Positions 16,732 to 25,043 of a stretch of 64,000 bases of DNA are shown in pieces. Below the pieces are notes generated by a model. The model had not been told where the DNA came from. It saw nothing but the letters and a program-made list of their open reading frames with translations, and searched no databases. Numbering within the stretch: the first letter of the stretch is position 1; each line of letters opens with the position of its first letter. Source of the stretch: Marinobacterium arenosum (GTDB lineage: Bacteria > Pseudomonadota > Gammaproteobacteria > Pseudomonadales > Balneatricaceae); NCBI RefSeq assembly GCF_019795155.1, contig NZ_JAILYN010000023.1, forward strand, positions 1 to 64,000, given 5' to 3'. The translations under genes were made by a program, and so were the position numbers.

Positions 16732-17472
16732 ATGATACGGATGCTGGCTTGCTGGTTGTTGATCTGCTGCGCGATGGCGGCCAATGCCGCCGAGTGTGTG
16801 GTATTGCTGCACGGTTTGGCGCGCACCGCCGGCTCGATGGTCGAGATGCGCGATGCACTCGAAGTCGAGGGCTACCGGGTGGTCAATGTCGATTACCCGT
16901 CACGCAGCCAACCGATTGAAGCGCTGGCCGAACTGGCGGTCGACGAGGGGCTGGCCGGCTGCCGGGCCCGGGAAGTCGCGCCGGTCAACTTCGTCACCCA
17001 CTCGCTGGGTGGCATCCTGGTGCGGCAATATTTCAAGCAGCATCCGCAAAGGTTAGGAGTGCTCAAGCGGGTGGTGATGCTCGGCCCGCCCAACCAGGGT
17101 AGCGAGGTGGTCGACAACCTCAAGGACGTGCCCGGCTTCGAATTGATCAACGGGTCGGCCGGCCTGCAGCTGGGCACCGGCGAACAGGATATTCCCCGCC
17201 AGTTGGGGCCGGTCGAATTCGAGCTGGGGGTGATCGCCGGGACCCGCAGCATCAACCTGATCCTGTCCAGCTATCTGCCGAACCCGGACGACGGCAAGGT
17301 TTCGGTGGCGAGTACCAAGGTGGCGGGGATGTGCGCCTTCGTTGCCCTGCCGGTAACCCATCCGTTCATGATGAATAACGATCGGGTGATTCGGCAGACG
17401 TTGAGTTTCCTGCAGCACGGTTATTTCGAAGATCCACGGGCGGTTAATCAGGGCTGCCCCCAGTTGCCGTAG
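16732..17472 (+). CDS. Exported alpha/beta hydrolase, lipase/PGAP1-like
   Basis: The 246-residue protein has a short Sec signal (residues 1-19) and a lipase-like alpha/beta-hydrolase fold. VVLLHGL near residue 25 is the oxyanion strand, VTHSLGG (residues about 88-94) contains the nucleophile Ser in the G/T-x-S-x-G elbow, and HPFMMNN near residue 213 offers the catalytic His. A PNQGSEVV segment is typical of the PGAP1/triacylglycerol-lipase branch. Several Cys residues (22, 76, and others near 203 and 242) may form periplasmic disulfides. A likely role is hydrolysis of an ester lipid in the envelope. It follows the DMT gene by 30 bases. Confidence 0.82.
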   Translation: MIRMLACWLLICCAMAANAAECVVLLHGLARTAGSMVEMRDALEVEGYRVVNVDYPSRSQPIEALAELAVDEGLAGCRAREVAPVNFVTHSLGGILVRQYFKQHPQRLGVLKRVVMLGPPNQGSEVVDNLKDVPGFELINGSAGLQLGTGEQDIPRQLGPVEFELGVIAGTRSINLILSSYLPNPDDGKVSVASTKVAGMCAFVALPVTHPFMMNNDRVIRQTLSFLQHGYFEDPRAVNQGCPQLP

Positions 17473-17642
17473 CAGCGTCGGTTGGCTTGCCGAACTGAAA
17501 CAGAGTCTTGCAGCGCGGGCAACCGGTTGAGAATGACGGCCGAACCGGGGCACTATAGCCGCCAGTTATGGAAGGACAACAGGGCGCTTTTCAACCATTG
17601 CTAAAAAGCCGTATCAAATGATGTTGTGTTAAAAGGATTTGT

Positions 17643-17933
17643 ATGAGCGTATTAACTTGCATTGCCAAGATTCAGGCTAAGGCCGGTGCTGAAGAGCAGG
17701 TCAAGCAGGCGCTGAGCAAACTGCTGGAACCGACCCGTCAGGAGGAGGGCTGCCTGAATTACGATCTGCATGTGGATAATGAAGATCCGACTATCTTCAT
17801 GTTCCACGAAAACTGGCAATCCGAGGCGATGCTCGATCAGCATCTGGAGTCCAAGCACATCAAGGAGTGTTTCGAGCTGATTGGTGGGCTGTTGGCCTCC
17901 GTCGAAATTAACCGACTGAGCAAAATCGGCTAA
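17643..17933 (+). CDS. Antibiotic biosynthesis monooxygenase (ABM) domain protein
   Basis: The 96-residue protein is a single dimeric alpha/beta-barrel ABM domain, as in YgiN-type quinol monooxygenases. Typical segments are LTCIAKIQAKAGAEEQV, EPTRQEEGCLNYDLH and the MFHENWQSEAMLDQHLES helix. The family includes enzymes acting on quinols and many small proteins of unknown substrate. The ATG follows an AAAAGGA ribosome site. The 170-base region upstream and the 150-base region downstream suggest an independent gene. Nothing nearby indicates a biosynthetic cluster, so a general redox or detoxification role is the safest inference. Confidence 0.88.
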   Translation: MSVLTCIAKIQAKAGAEEQVKQALSKLLEPTRQEEGCLNYDLHVDNEDPTIFMFHENWQSEAMLDQHLESKHIKECFELIGGLLASVEINRLSKIG

Positions 17934-18084
17934 CGGTCAACGGCTTGGACCGAATCCGGCCCGGGCGGTAACCGCCGGGTGTTCGCCGCAAACTGGAACC
18001 TGCGTATCAAGCGTAATCTGGTTTAGGTGGTAAACTGACGGCGGCTATTGGTTAACCCTGCCGGGCAGTTAAGAGGAGAGCACG

Positions 18085-18408
18085 GTGAATATTCCGGAGC
18101 GGGACTGGAAGCGTCTTAGGTCAATGAAGCAGGAACTGCTGAACGAGGCTTGCCAGCAGATATTTGACAAGGTCGAGGCCATCTGTCGGCAGCGTGATAA
18201 TGATCCGCATGCTGCTTATCTGAAACTTTGGAAGTTGCTGTCAGCTGAAGACGAGAAGATAGTGGAAATGTTCGATGACCATCGACGCAGCACGGCATTG
18301 CTCAAATTGATCTATTTGCGCCAGTATGGATTTCTGTCCGATGATGATTTGGCGCTGTTCAGTGAGGAAACGCAACAGGAACTGGCTCACTGCGTGCAGG
18401 AGAAATAA
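18085..18408 (+). CDS. Conserved hypothetical protein, all-helical
   Basis: A 107-residue, charged, predicted all-helical protein begins with GTG at 18085 after AAGAGGAGAG, a strong ribosome site. The N-terminal NIPERDWKRLRSMK and the central FDDHRRSTALLKLIYLRQYG segments look like those of a small conserved protein family in gammaproteobacteria that has sometimes been mislabelled as a peptide-transporter component; no transporter feature is present here. There is no signal peptide, metal site or catalytic motif. A bidirectional terminator at 18474-18508 follows. Function is unknown. Confidence 0.75.
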   Translation: MNIPERDWKRLRSMKQELLNEACQQIFDKVEAICRQRDNDPHAAYLKLWKLLSAEDEKIVEMFDDHRRSTALLKLIYLRQYGFLSDDDLALFSEETQQELAHCVQEK

Positions 18409-18473
18409 AGGTTTCCTGCGACGTGGCAGCCCGGCCAGTAGGCGACAGCCCGTTGCACTGATCTTCGTTTAAT

Positions 18474-18508
18474 AAAAACGCCGGCTATCGGAGATAGCCG
18501 GCGTTTTT
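18474..18508. terminator. Bidirectional intrinsic terminator
   Basis: An 11-bp perfect GC-rich stem (18479-18489 with 18493-18503) with a GGA loop is flanked by AAAAA on the left and TTTTTT on the right, so it can end transcription from both the hypothetical gene on the plus strand and the RND operon on the minus strand. Confidence 0.93.
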
Positions 18509-18525
18509 TATGGGTAGAAACCAAA

Positions 18526-21500
18526 TTAGGCGGTGGCCTGGGCCATAGAGTCCTCGCCACCGGTCGGTTCGAACGCCTTGCGGCGGCTCATCAGCAGGAA
18601 CGCGGCCGGTACGAAGAAGAACGACAGCAGGGTGGTCAGCACCGTACCGCCGGCGATCGCCACCGCGAACGGCGGCCAGAAACCACCGCCGGCCAGAATC
18701 AGTGGCAGGAAGCCGCCCACCGTGGTGATGGTGGTGGAGCCGATATGGCGGGTGCAGCTCTGTACCGCGTGGATGATCGCGCCCGGCTCGCCGGCGGCGG
18801 CGGCCGGATCGGCCTTCAGTTCCGCCAGGATCACGATCGCCGCGTTGATCGCCAGCCCCATCAGGCCGAGCAGGCCGATAATCACCGTAAAGCCGAACGG
18901 GTAGTTGAACAGGCAGACGCTGAGCAGGCCCAGGCCGATCGACTGGAAGGCGGACAGAAAGATCAGCGAGCTGATGCGGAACGAGTTGAACGACAGCACC
19001 ACCACGGTCACCAGCAGGGTCAGGATCACCCCGATGCTGGCCATCAGGTTGCCGACCGCGTCGTTACGGCCGGCAGACTCGCCACCGAACTCCATCCGAT
19101 AGCCGGCCGGCAAGCTGAAGCCGGCTTGCTCCAGGTTCCGGCGGTATTCGGCCAGTACCACCGACGGCAGTACGCCGGCGCGGATATAACCCTCCACCAC
19201 ATTGACCCGCTGGCCGTCGCGGCGCGGGATGGCACCGCGGCTCGGCTTCAGTTCCAGCGTGGCCAGCGCCGACAGCGGCACGTTGTCGGCCGCCTGGGCC
19301 GAGGTCAGGCTCAGGCTGGCCAGATCCTGCAGTTCGCGACGTTGTTCGTTGGCCACCCGCACCCGCACCGGAATCGACTCGGTGGCTTCCAGCAGGTTGC
19401 CGCCGGTGACACCGTACAGGGTGCCCTGCAGCTGGCCGGCCATCTCGGTCAGCGTGAAACCGCTGAGCCGGCCCGCCTCCTCATCGACATTCAGCCACAC
19501 CTTGGGGGTACCCGGCAGCAGGGTGGCCCGGCTGTGAACCACCTGGCCGGTTTCGGCCAGCAGCTGACGGGCCTGCTGGCCCAGCGTCTGCAGCATGTCC
19601 AGGTTGGGGCCATAGAGCCGCAGTTCGATCGGCGCGTTGAACGGCGGCCCCTGTTCCAGCTTGCGCACCAGGATCTGCGCTTGCGGCAGCAGGTCGTCCA
19701 GTTGGCGCTGCAGTTGCGGAATCAGCCGGTTGGCGGTGCGGAAGTCCGTGGCGTTGACCATCGCCTGGCCGTAGTTCGGCGAGCCCTGCCGGCCGCCAAG
19801 CATGTTGTAGTAGAACGAGGGCGCGCTATTGCCGAGGAACCACTGCACCCGTTCGACCCCCGCTGTCCGGTGCAGCAGTTCGCTGATCTGCGCACTGACC
19901 CGGCGGGTCTCCACCAGGCTGGTCTGGGCCGGCAGGTGCATCTCGATCTGGAACATATCGCGATCGGACGGCGGGAAGAACTGTTCCTTCAGCTGGCCGG
20001 CGGCGAGAAAACCGGACAGCGGCACCAGGAACACCAGCGCGATCGCGGTCTTCGGAAAGCGCAGCACCCTGGCCAGTGTGCGTTGGAACAACCGCCCGAG
20101 CATGGCCGACTGGATACCGTTGTGGTACCAGCGACTGCAGCCGTGTTCCTTGACCCGGATATAGCGGCCGGCCAGCGCCGCCACCAGGCTGTGCGAGATC
20201 AGGTAGGAGCCGATCAGCGAGAAGATTACGCTCAGCGCGATACCGCCGACGAACTCGCCGGCCGGGCCCGGCATCAGTACGATCGGCATGAACGCCAGGA
20301 TGGTGGTCAGCGTCGAGCCGAGCAGCGGCAGCCACAGGTGGCGCACCGCGCCGGTAACCGCGTCGAGCGCGTTGAAGCCCTGTTGGCGACGCTGCTGGAT
20401 GGTGTCGGCCATCACGATGGCGTTGTCGACCATGATACCCAGCGCCACCACCAGGCCGGTGACCGACATCTGGTGGATCGGCAGGCCGTAGTATTTCATC
20501 ACCGTCAGCGTGAACAGCACCGTCAGCGGCAGCGACAGGGTGACGATCAGCGCCGAGCGCCAGCCCAGGGTGATCAGCAGCACCAGCGCGATCAGGCTGA
20601 AGCCGATCAGGATGTTGTCGACCAGTTCGCCCAGCCGGCGCTCGGTGTACAGGTTCTGGTCGAACAGGATCTCGGCCTCGATATTGGCCGGCAGCTGCTG
20701 TTCGAACAACGCCAGCTGTTCCTTCAGCCGGGCGGTCCACTGGTCGATGCGCAGGTCGGGCAGCATCCGCACCGCGACGATCACCGCGGCTCGGTCGTCG
20801 ATCACCGCCAGTTCGTCGGCTGGCCATTGCAACGAGCGGCTGACCCCGGCCAGATCGCCCACCCGCAGCAGGTAGCCGTGCTGGTCGCTGGTCAGCGGGA
20901 TCTGCCGCACCCGGTCGACCGAGTCCAGCGCGCCGGTCAGCTCCACCTGCAGCTGGTTGCGCTCGTTATACAGCTGGCCGGCGGATACCTTGGCATCGGC
21001 ACCCTGGATTCGCGCGGCGATCTGGGCGGGCGTCAGATGTACATTACTGGCCAGGTGCGGCTCGATCTCGACCAGGATCTCCTCCTGCTGCTCGCCGTAC
21101 AGTTCGACGAAGTCGGTGCCCGGCAGCCCCCGCATCAGGTCGCGCAGCGACTTGCCGTAACGGCCCAGTACCGCCAGATCCGGCTCGCCGTCGGTCGCCC
21201 ATTTCAGGGCGATCAGGCTGGTAAAGGCGTAACCGCGGTCATCGTCCAGTTCCGGCTTGCTGGCGCCGGCCGGCAGCTCCTGTTCGACATCGCCGAGCAG
21301 GTCGCGGGTGCGTGACCAGATCGGCCTGGTGTCGGTGACCTCATCCTTCAGCTCGATCTTCACCGTCGAGATGCCGGGCCGCGAGGTGGAGGTCAGGTGC
21401 TTGATGGTGGACAGCTTGCGCAGCTTGTTCTCGATCTTCTCGCTGACCAGCGCCTCGACCCGCTCGGCACTGGCGCCGGGCAGCTTGGTGATCACGATAG

Positions 21501-21624
21501 CCTGGCGGTTGAGGATGCGTGGGTCTTCGGTGCGCGGCAGGGTGGTCAGCGCGCCGAGCCCGGCGACGATCAGGATCGCGATGCACAGGGTGATCAGGCG
21601 CCCGTTTTGCAGCAGCCGGCTCAT
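18526..21624 (-). CDS. RND-family efflux permease
   Basis: The 1032-residue protein is a full-length resistance-nodulation-division inner-membrane pump with twelve membrane segments and two large periplasmic loops. It starts with a membrane helix; PRTEDP near residue 30 and the transmembrane GIMVDNAIVMADT segment near residue 397 (the proton-relay helix, with a single Asp followed by Asn) are typical of AcrB relatives outside the classical HAE1 group. The gene starts inside the last codons of the adaptor gene (four-base overlap), so the two are translationally coupled. No outer-membrane TolC-type gene is adjacent. The divergent TetR gene probably controls it. The substrate is unknown; biocides or amphiphilic drugs are the usual guess. 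Confidence 0.93.
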   Translation of the reverse strand: MSRLLQNGRLITLCIAILIVAGLGALTTLPRTEDPRILNRQAIVITKLPGASAERVEALVSEKIENKLRKLSTIKHLTSTSRPGISTVKIELKDEVTDTRPIWSRTRDLLGDVEQELPAGASKPELDDDRGYAFTSLIALKWATDGEPDLAVLGRYGKSLRDLMRGLPGTDFVELYGEQQEEILVEIEPHLASNVHLTPAQIAARIQGADAKVSAGQLYNERNQLQVELTGALDSVDRVRQIPLTSDQHGYLLRVGDLAGVSRSLQWPADELAVIDDRAAVIVAVRMLPDLRIDQWTARLKEQLALFEQQLPANIEAEILFDQNLYTERRLGELVDNILIGFSLIALVLLITLGWRSALIVTLSLPLTVLFTLTVMKYYGLPIHQMSVTGLVVALGIMVDNAIVMADTIQQRRQQGFNALDAVTGAVRHLWLPLLGSTLTTILAFMPIVLMPGPAGEFVGGIALSVIFSLIGSYLISHSLVAALAGRYIRVKEHGCSRWYHNGIQSAMLGRLFQRTLARVLRFPKTAIALVFLVPLSGFLAAGQLKEQFFPPSDRDMFQIEMHLPAQTSLVETRRVSAQISELLHRTAGVERVQWFLGNSAPSFYYNMLGGRQGSPNYGQAMVNATDFRTANRLIPQLQRQLDDLLPQAQILVRKLEQGPPFNAPIELRLYGPNLDMLQTLGQQARQLLAETGQVVHSRATLLPGTPKVWLNVDEEAGRLSGFTLTEMAGQLQGTLYGVTGGNLLEATESIPVRVRVANEQRRELQDLASLSLTSAQAADNVPLSALATLELKPSRGAIPRRDGQRVNVVEGYIRAGVLPSVVLAEYRRNLEQAGFSLPAGYRMEFGGESAGRNDAVGNLMASIGVILTLLVTVVVLSFNSFRISSLIFLSAFQSIGLGLLSVCLFNYPFGFTVIIGLLGLMGLAINAAIVILAELKADPAAAAGEPGAIIHAVQSCTRHIGSTTITTVGGFLPLILAGGGFWPPFAVAIAGGTVLTTLLSFFFVPAAFLLMSRRKAFEPTGGEDSMAQATA

Positions 21625-22766
21625 GGTGTGTTCCCCGCCAGCCGTTCATCGCTCGCCAGGGAAACCGTCTGGCCCGGCACCAGCCGCTGCAGGCCGGCGG
21701 TCAGTATCCGCTCACCCGGCTCGAGCGCGCCGCTGACGTAGGCCTGCTCGGCCGTGGCGTGCAGCACCTGCACGTTGCGGCTCTGCAGCTGGAACAGCCG
21801 GTCGTCTTCGGTCGGCTGCAGGGTATAGATGTTCCACAGCCCGCGCAGTCCGTCGGTCAGCGCGGTCAACGGCACCCAGTAGCCGGCCTGCGGGTAGTGC
21901 TGCGTCAGTTGCAGGTAGGCCAGTTGTCCATTGACCAGTGCCGGCTCGCCCAGCAGCTCGAAGCGCAGTTGCACGGTACGGGTGGCCGGGTCGACATCGG
22001 AACCCTTGGTCAGCAGCCGCACCGGGTATTGCCGCTGGCCGACCCGTACGCTCAGCTGTTGCCGCTCCTGCAGTTGATCGAGCATCTCCACCGGCACCCC
22101 GACCTTGACCTCGGCCGGGCCGCGCTGCAACAGGGTCATGGCCGGCGCACCGGCGGCAACCACTTCGCCCTGGTCGATCAGTCGGCTGCTGACCACCGCA
22201 TCGAACGGCGCGTGCAGGCTGGCTTTATCGATGCGCAGCTGGTTGGCGTTCAGCGAGGCGTGCACCCGCTGACGGGTGGCCTGCAGCACCTTCTGCTGCG
22301 CCTGCAGCTCGTCCAGGCTCTGCTCCGAGGTGAAGCCGCGCTTCTTCAGCGAACGCAGCCGCTTCAGGTTGGCCTGCACCAGCGCCAGGTCGGCATTGGT
22401 CTGTTTCAACTGCGCTTCAAGTTCCTGCCGCTCGATGCTCAGCAGCTCGATATCCTGCCGTGCCAGCAGCTCGCCCTGGCGAACGGTTTCCCCCTCGTCG
22501 ACGAACAGCTTGGCTACCTTGCCGCTCTGCTCGAAGCCAATGCTGGCGTTCTGCTTGGCCTGTACCTTGCCGATGAAGGTGCGGGCGACCTGGTAACCCG
22601 GTTGCAGTTGCAACTGGTCGCTCTGGGCGCGGTGGTAGTAGGGGGCTTGGCCTACATTGGCGTTCGAATCGCTGCAGCCGCTGAGGATGGCGAGGCTGAG
22701 CGCCGTAGCCAGTGCCAGCAGGACAGGCTGTTTGCGGCGGATGGAAAGCAACGGCTGGGTATTCAT
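21621..22766 (-). CDS. RND periplasmic adaptor (membrane fusion protein), lipoprotein
   Basis: The 381-residue protein begins with a lipoprotein signal ending in a lipobox (ILSGC, Cys at residue 31), so it is probably anchored to the outer face of the inner membrane. The order of parts is typical of membrane fusion proteins: beta-barrel/lipoyl segment (VARTFIGKVQAKQNASIGF), an alpha-helical hairpin (about residues 110-170), the second lipoyl half (LHAPFDAVVSSRLIDQGEVV), and barrel and membrane-proximal domains. It bridges the pump to an outer-membrane channel, presumably a TolC-like protein encoded elsewhere. It is the first gene of the operon and is divergent from the TetR gene, with two operator-like palindromes in the gap. 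Confidence 0.92.
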   Translation of the reverse strand: MNTQPLLSIRRKQPVLLALATALSLAILSGCSDSNANVGQAPYYHRAQSDQLQLQPGYQVARTFIGKVQAKQNASIGFEQSGKVAKLFVDEGETVRQGELLARQDIELLSIERQELEAQLKQTNADLALVQANLKRLRSLKKRGFTSEQSLDELQAQQKVLQATRQRVHASLNANQLRIDKASLHAPFDAVVSSRLIDQGEVVAAGAPAMTLLQRGPAEVKVGVPVEMLDQLQERQQLSVRVGQRQYPVRLLTKGSDVDPATRTVQLRFELLGEPALVNGQLAYLQLTQHYPQAGYWVPLTALTDGLRGLWNIYTLQPTEDDRLFQLQSRNVQVLHATAEQAYVSGALEPGERILTAGLQRLVPGQTVSLASDERLAGNTP

Positions 22767-22794
22767 GGTACATTCGTCCGTACGTGAATTTGTA

Positions 22795-22813
22795 AAACTG
22801 GACTGTCTAGTCT
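22795..22813. promoter_or_regulatory. Second, imperfect TetR operator-like site
   Basis: AAACTGGAC-T-GTCTAGTCT repeats the left half of the perfect palindrome at 22840-22858 exactly and its right half imperfectly. The two sites are 45 bases apart centre to centre, within the intergenic region of the RND operon and the tetR gene. Confidence 0.55.
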
Positions 22814-22839
22814 AGTAATGTGGTGAGTCTAGGTTTATA

Positions 22840-22858
22840 AAACTGGACTGTCCAGTTT
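22840..22858. promoter_or_regulatory. Perfect 19-bp palindrome, probable TetR operator
   Basis: AAACTGGAC-T-GTCCAGTTT is a perfect inverted repeat with a single central base, 16 bases before the TetR ATG. Size and symmetry fit a TetR-family operator, so the regulator likely represses both itself and the divergent RND operon. Confidence 0.75.
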
Positions 22859-22873
22859 GATTAGTGGCGAGTG

Positions 22874-23482
22874 ATGAGCAAGACCAAACCCAAGAGTGAA
22901 GAGAAACGGCGCCTGATCCTGAATGCGGCGGTAGAACTGTTTACGGAACAAGGGCTTATGCAAACAAGCATGGACCAGATCGCCAAACGGGCCGGTGTTT
23001 CGAAACAGACTGTTTACAGCCACTACGGTAATAAAGAGGAGCTGTTTGCCGCCGCGATCGGCTGCAAATGCGATGGCCACCGGATCACCCCGGCACTGTT
23101 CGATGCCAGTCGCGAGCCGCGCGAGCTGCTGCTGGATATTGCCCGCCAGTTTTCCGAGCTGCTGCTGTCGCGGGAGTCGATCAAGGTGGCCCGTACCTGC
23201 ATCGCCGAGGCGGAGAACCACCCGGAGCTGTCGCGGCTGTTCTTCGCCGCCGGTCCCGAACGGGTGATGGGGATGATGACCGAGCTGATGGCGCAGCTGA
23301 ACGAACGTGGCAAGCTGGCGATTCCAGATGCCCGCTTCGCCGCAGTGCAGTTCCTGAAGATGGCGCAGGGCGAACAACGGTTGCGGCTGGAGTTCAATGC
23401 CGGCAACCTGCTGCCGGAGGAGGAGCATCAACGCTACCTGGTCAGTTGCGTCGATATGTTCCTGCGCGCCTACGCGGTTTGA
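22874..23482 (+). CDS. TetR-family repressor of the RND pump
   Basis: The 202-residue protein has a TetR-type helix-turn-helix: RLILNAAVELFTEQG, then SMDQIAKRAGVSKQTVYSHYGNK (about residues 15-55), followed by a variable helical ligand domain of the AcrR/TetR_C_33-like kind. The ATG at 22874 was preferred over a GTG one codon earlier. It is divergent from the adaptor-pump operon, and the 108-base gap holds one perfect and one imperfect copy of the same palindrome, so autoregulation together with pump repression is likely. The inducer is unknown. Three 116-bp hairpin repeats follow the gene. Confidence 0.92.
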   Translation: MSKTKPKSEEKRRLILNAAVELFTEQGLMQTSMDQIAKRAGVSKQTVYSHYGNKEELFAAAIGCKCDGHRITPALFDASREPRELLLDIARQFSELLLSRESIKVARTCIAEAENHPELSRLFFAAGPERVMGMMTELMAQLNERGKLAIPDARFAAVQFLKMAQGEQRLRLEFNAGNLLPEEEHQRYLVSCVDMFLRAYAV

Positions 23483-23540
23483 TTTTTTTCATATCCTGCT
23501 GAAATAAGGTTCTTCGCGTTTTAGCGGGAAAACCTCGAAC

Positions 23541-23888
23541 CAGCCTAGTAGGGTGGGCACGTTTTTCGTGCCCACGCAACGCTTGTGCAATAGATGCAGA
23601 TGTTTCCGGCTAACCGGCGAAGAGCTTAATTAAACCCGTGGCCGTGGTCGGCTCGCCAGCCTAGTAGGGTGGGCACGTTTTTCGTGCCCACGCAACGCTT
23701 GTGCAGTAGATGCAGATGTTTCCGGCTAACCGGCGAAGAGCTTAATTAAACCCGTGGCCGTGGTCGGCTCGCCAGCCTAGTAGGGTGGGCACGTTTTTCG
23801 TGCCCACGCGACGCCTGTTCAGCTGATGCAGACGTTTCCCGCTCACCCGCGAAGAGCTTAATTAAACCGCTGGCCATTGTCGGCCTGC
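23541..23888. repeat. Three tandem 116-bp repeats, each with a GTAG-hairpin
   Basis: Three direct repeats with a period of exactly 116 bp begin at 23541, 23657 and 23773. Copies 1 and 2 appear identical except for about one base; copy 3 has several substitutions, so it is the older or diverged copy. Each begins with CAGCCTA and contains GTAG followed by a hairpin (GTGGGCACG, TTTTT loop, CGTGCCCAC), the layout of REP elements, then about 70 bp of unique sequence including CTTAATTAAA. No coding frame runs through. The array fills the whole gap between tetR and the DUF3010 gene; the 58 bases before it (23483-23540) hold nothing I recognise. Confidence 0.93.
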
Positions 23889-23900
23889 CAGTCGTGGCTT

Positions 23901-24323
23901 TTAGCGGCTCAGATAGGCGAAGGCGGTGGTGAAAGCCGGTTCCTGGAACTGCTTCAGACCGGTAGCCTTGAAATCGATGGCCAGCGGCGAACGCTTGACG
24001 GTTTCGCGGATCTCGTTGGTTGGCATGATCTCCACCTTCAGCGGGTCGATCAGCTGGATCGCCGCTTCCAGCTTGAAGCCGACCGCGCCGCCGGCAAACT
24101 TGCCTTTCATCGGTCGCTGGCGGATCACCACCGCTCCGACCTGGTAGTCATCCATCAATTTGGCGAAGTCGAACTGAAACTTCTTCAGCTGCTCGCTGTC
24201 TTCAGAATCCCGGATAGCCAGCCGGCTGACGCGGCAGTTGGCGATTTCGAACAGCCCGTCGGCCAGCGACAGGATGCAGATGATGGCTTCGTTGCCCTTG
24301 AGTTCAACACCGCAGACTTTCAT
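23901..24323 (-). CDS. DUF3010 family protein
   Basis: The 140-residue protein begins MKVCGVELKGNEAIICIL, a strand-rich start resembling an RNase H-like (actin/Holliday resolvase-type) fold, and continues with DDYQVGAVVIRQRPMKGKFAGG and the EIMPTNEIRETVKR segment, both of which I associate with the DUF3010 family. The fold resemblance is an inference; no nuclease activity is established. The protein is cytoplasmic with no signal. It lies alone, with the tandem repeats directly beyond its stop and a 271-base gap without visible genes upstream. Confidence 0.8.
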   Translation of the reverse strand: MKVCGVELKGNEAIICILSLADGLFEIANCRVSRLAIRDSEDSEQLKKFQFDFAKLMDDYQVGAVVIRQRPMKGKFAGGAVGFKLEAAIQLIDPLKVEIMPTNEIRETVKRSPLAIDFKATGLKQFQEPAFTTAFAYLSR

Positions 24324-24594
24324 GGGGACCCCCGCTGATTCAGAAGGCGCGCATTATAGGGGAAATCATCAGATTATGCTGGTGTGTTGCGGCCCGTTCT
24401 GAACTATATATGAATCGCCCGGCGGCGAATCAGGGAAACGAAGACTGATGGCTGGATTAAGCTGTTGTGCTATCGCTGTAGATGGGTAAAGTTACCGCGC
24501 CGACTGAACCAGTCGAGTGCGGTGTGACGCCGCCGGAACTTGAAGCTTTATTTCTTTATCTCCATTTCTTTATCGCCATTCAGGGACGAATCGA

Positions 24595-24963
24595 ATGCCG
24601 TACCAGATTGAACAAGACCACGACCGGATTATCACCGTGACCTATCAGGGCCAGGTCGACCTGGCCGAGCGGATGGCTGCGGTGGAAGATGCCTGCCGTT
24701 ATATCGACGATATCGACAGGGTGCTGCTGCTGATCGATGTGCGAGAGGTGATTGTCAAGATGTCACTGGAGCAGCAGAAGACGTTCGGCACCTATCTGGC
24801 CAACCGTCAGGAGCTGAGCCGGGCCAAGGTCGCGGTGTTGCATCCAGCCGGACGTAATCCCAACCAGGTGATCGACGGCTACGCCTACATCAACGGTTAT
24901 CACCTGGTGGAATTCAGCGATACCCGTGAGGCGCGCGCCTGGCTGCTGGGGCAGCTGCGCTGA
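24595..24963 (+). CDS. STAS/SpoIIAA-like small protein
   Basis: The 122-residue protein has alternating strands and helices (YQIEQDHDRIITVTYQGQVD, then RVLLLIDVREVIVKM, and KVAVLHPAGRN) that fit the SpoIIAA/STAS-like fold found in small stand-alone proteins. No conserved phosphorylatable Ser in a DSSG motif is visible, so it is not an ordinary anti-sigma antagonist. The function is unknown. The ATG at 24595 is preceded by AGGGACGAATCGA, a plausible ribosome site. It sits 80 bases ahead of tamA in the same direction, without evidence of a functional tie. The 271 bases upstream contain no gene that I can support. Confidence 0.7.
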   Translation: MPYQIEQDHDRIITVTYQGQVDLAERMAAVEDACRYIDDIDRVLLLIDVREVIVKMSLEQQKTFGTYLANRQELSRAKVAVLHPAGRNPNQVIDGYAYINGYHLVEFSDTREARAWLLGQLR

Positions 24964-25043
24964 GCCTCGTTGCCGGTGAGCGCATGTTCCGGCGGTCGAT
25001 TGCTACACTGAAACGGTAGTTCTCTATCAGGCGCCGATTCAGG

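Noticed and set aside
18745-21315. 856-codon plus-strand frame opposite the RND pump
   Set aside because: High GC third positions make long antisense frames; residues are Gln/Arg/His-rich with no recognisable domain, while the minus strand encodes a clear RND permease.
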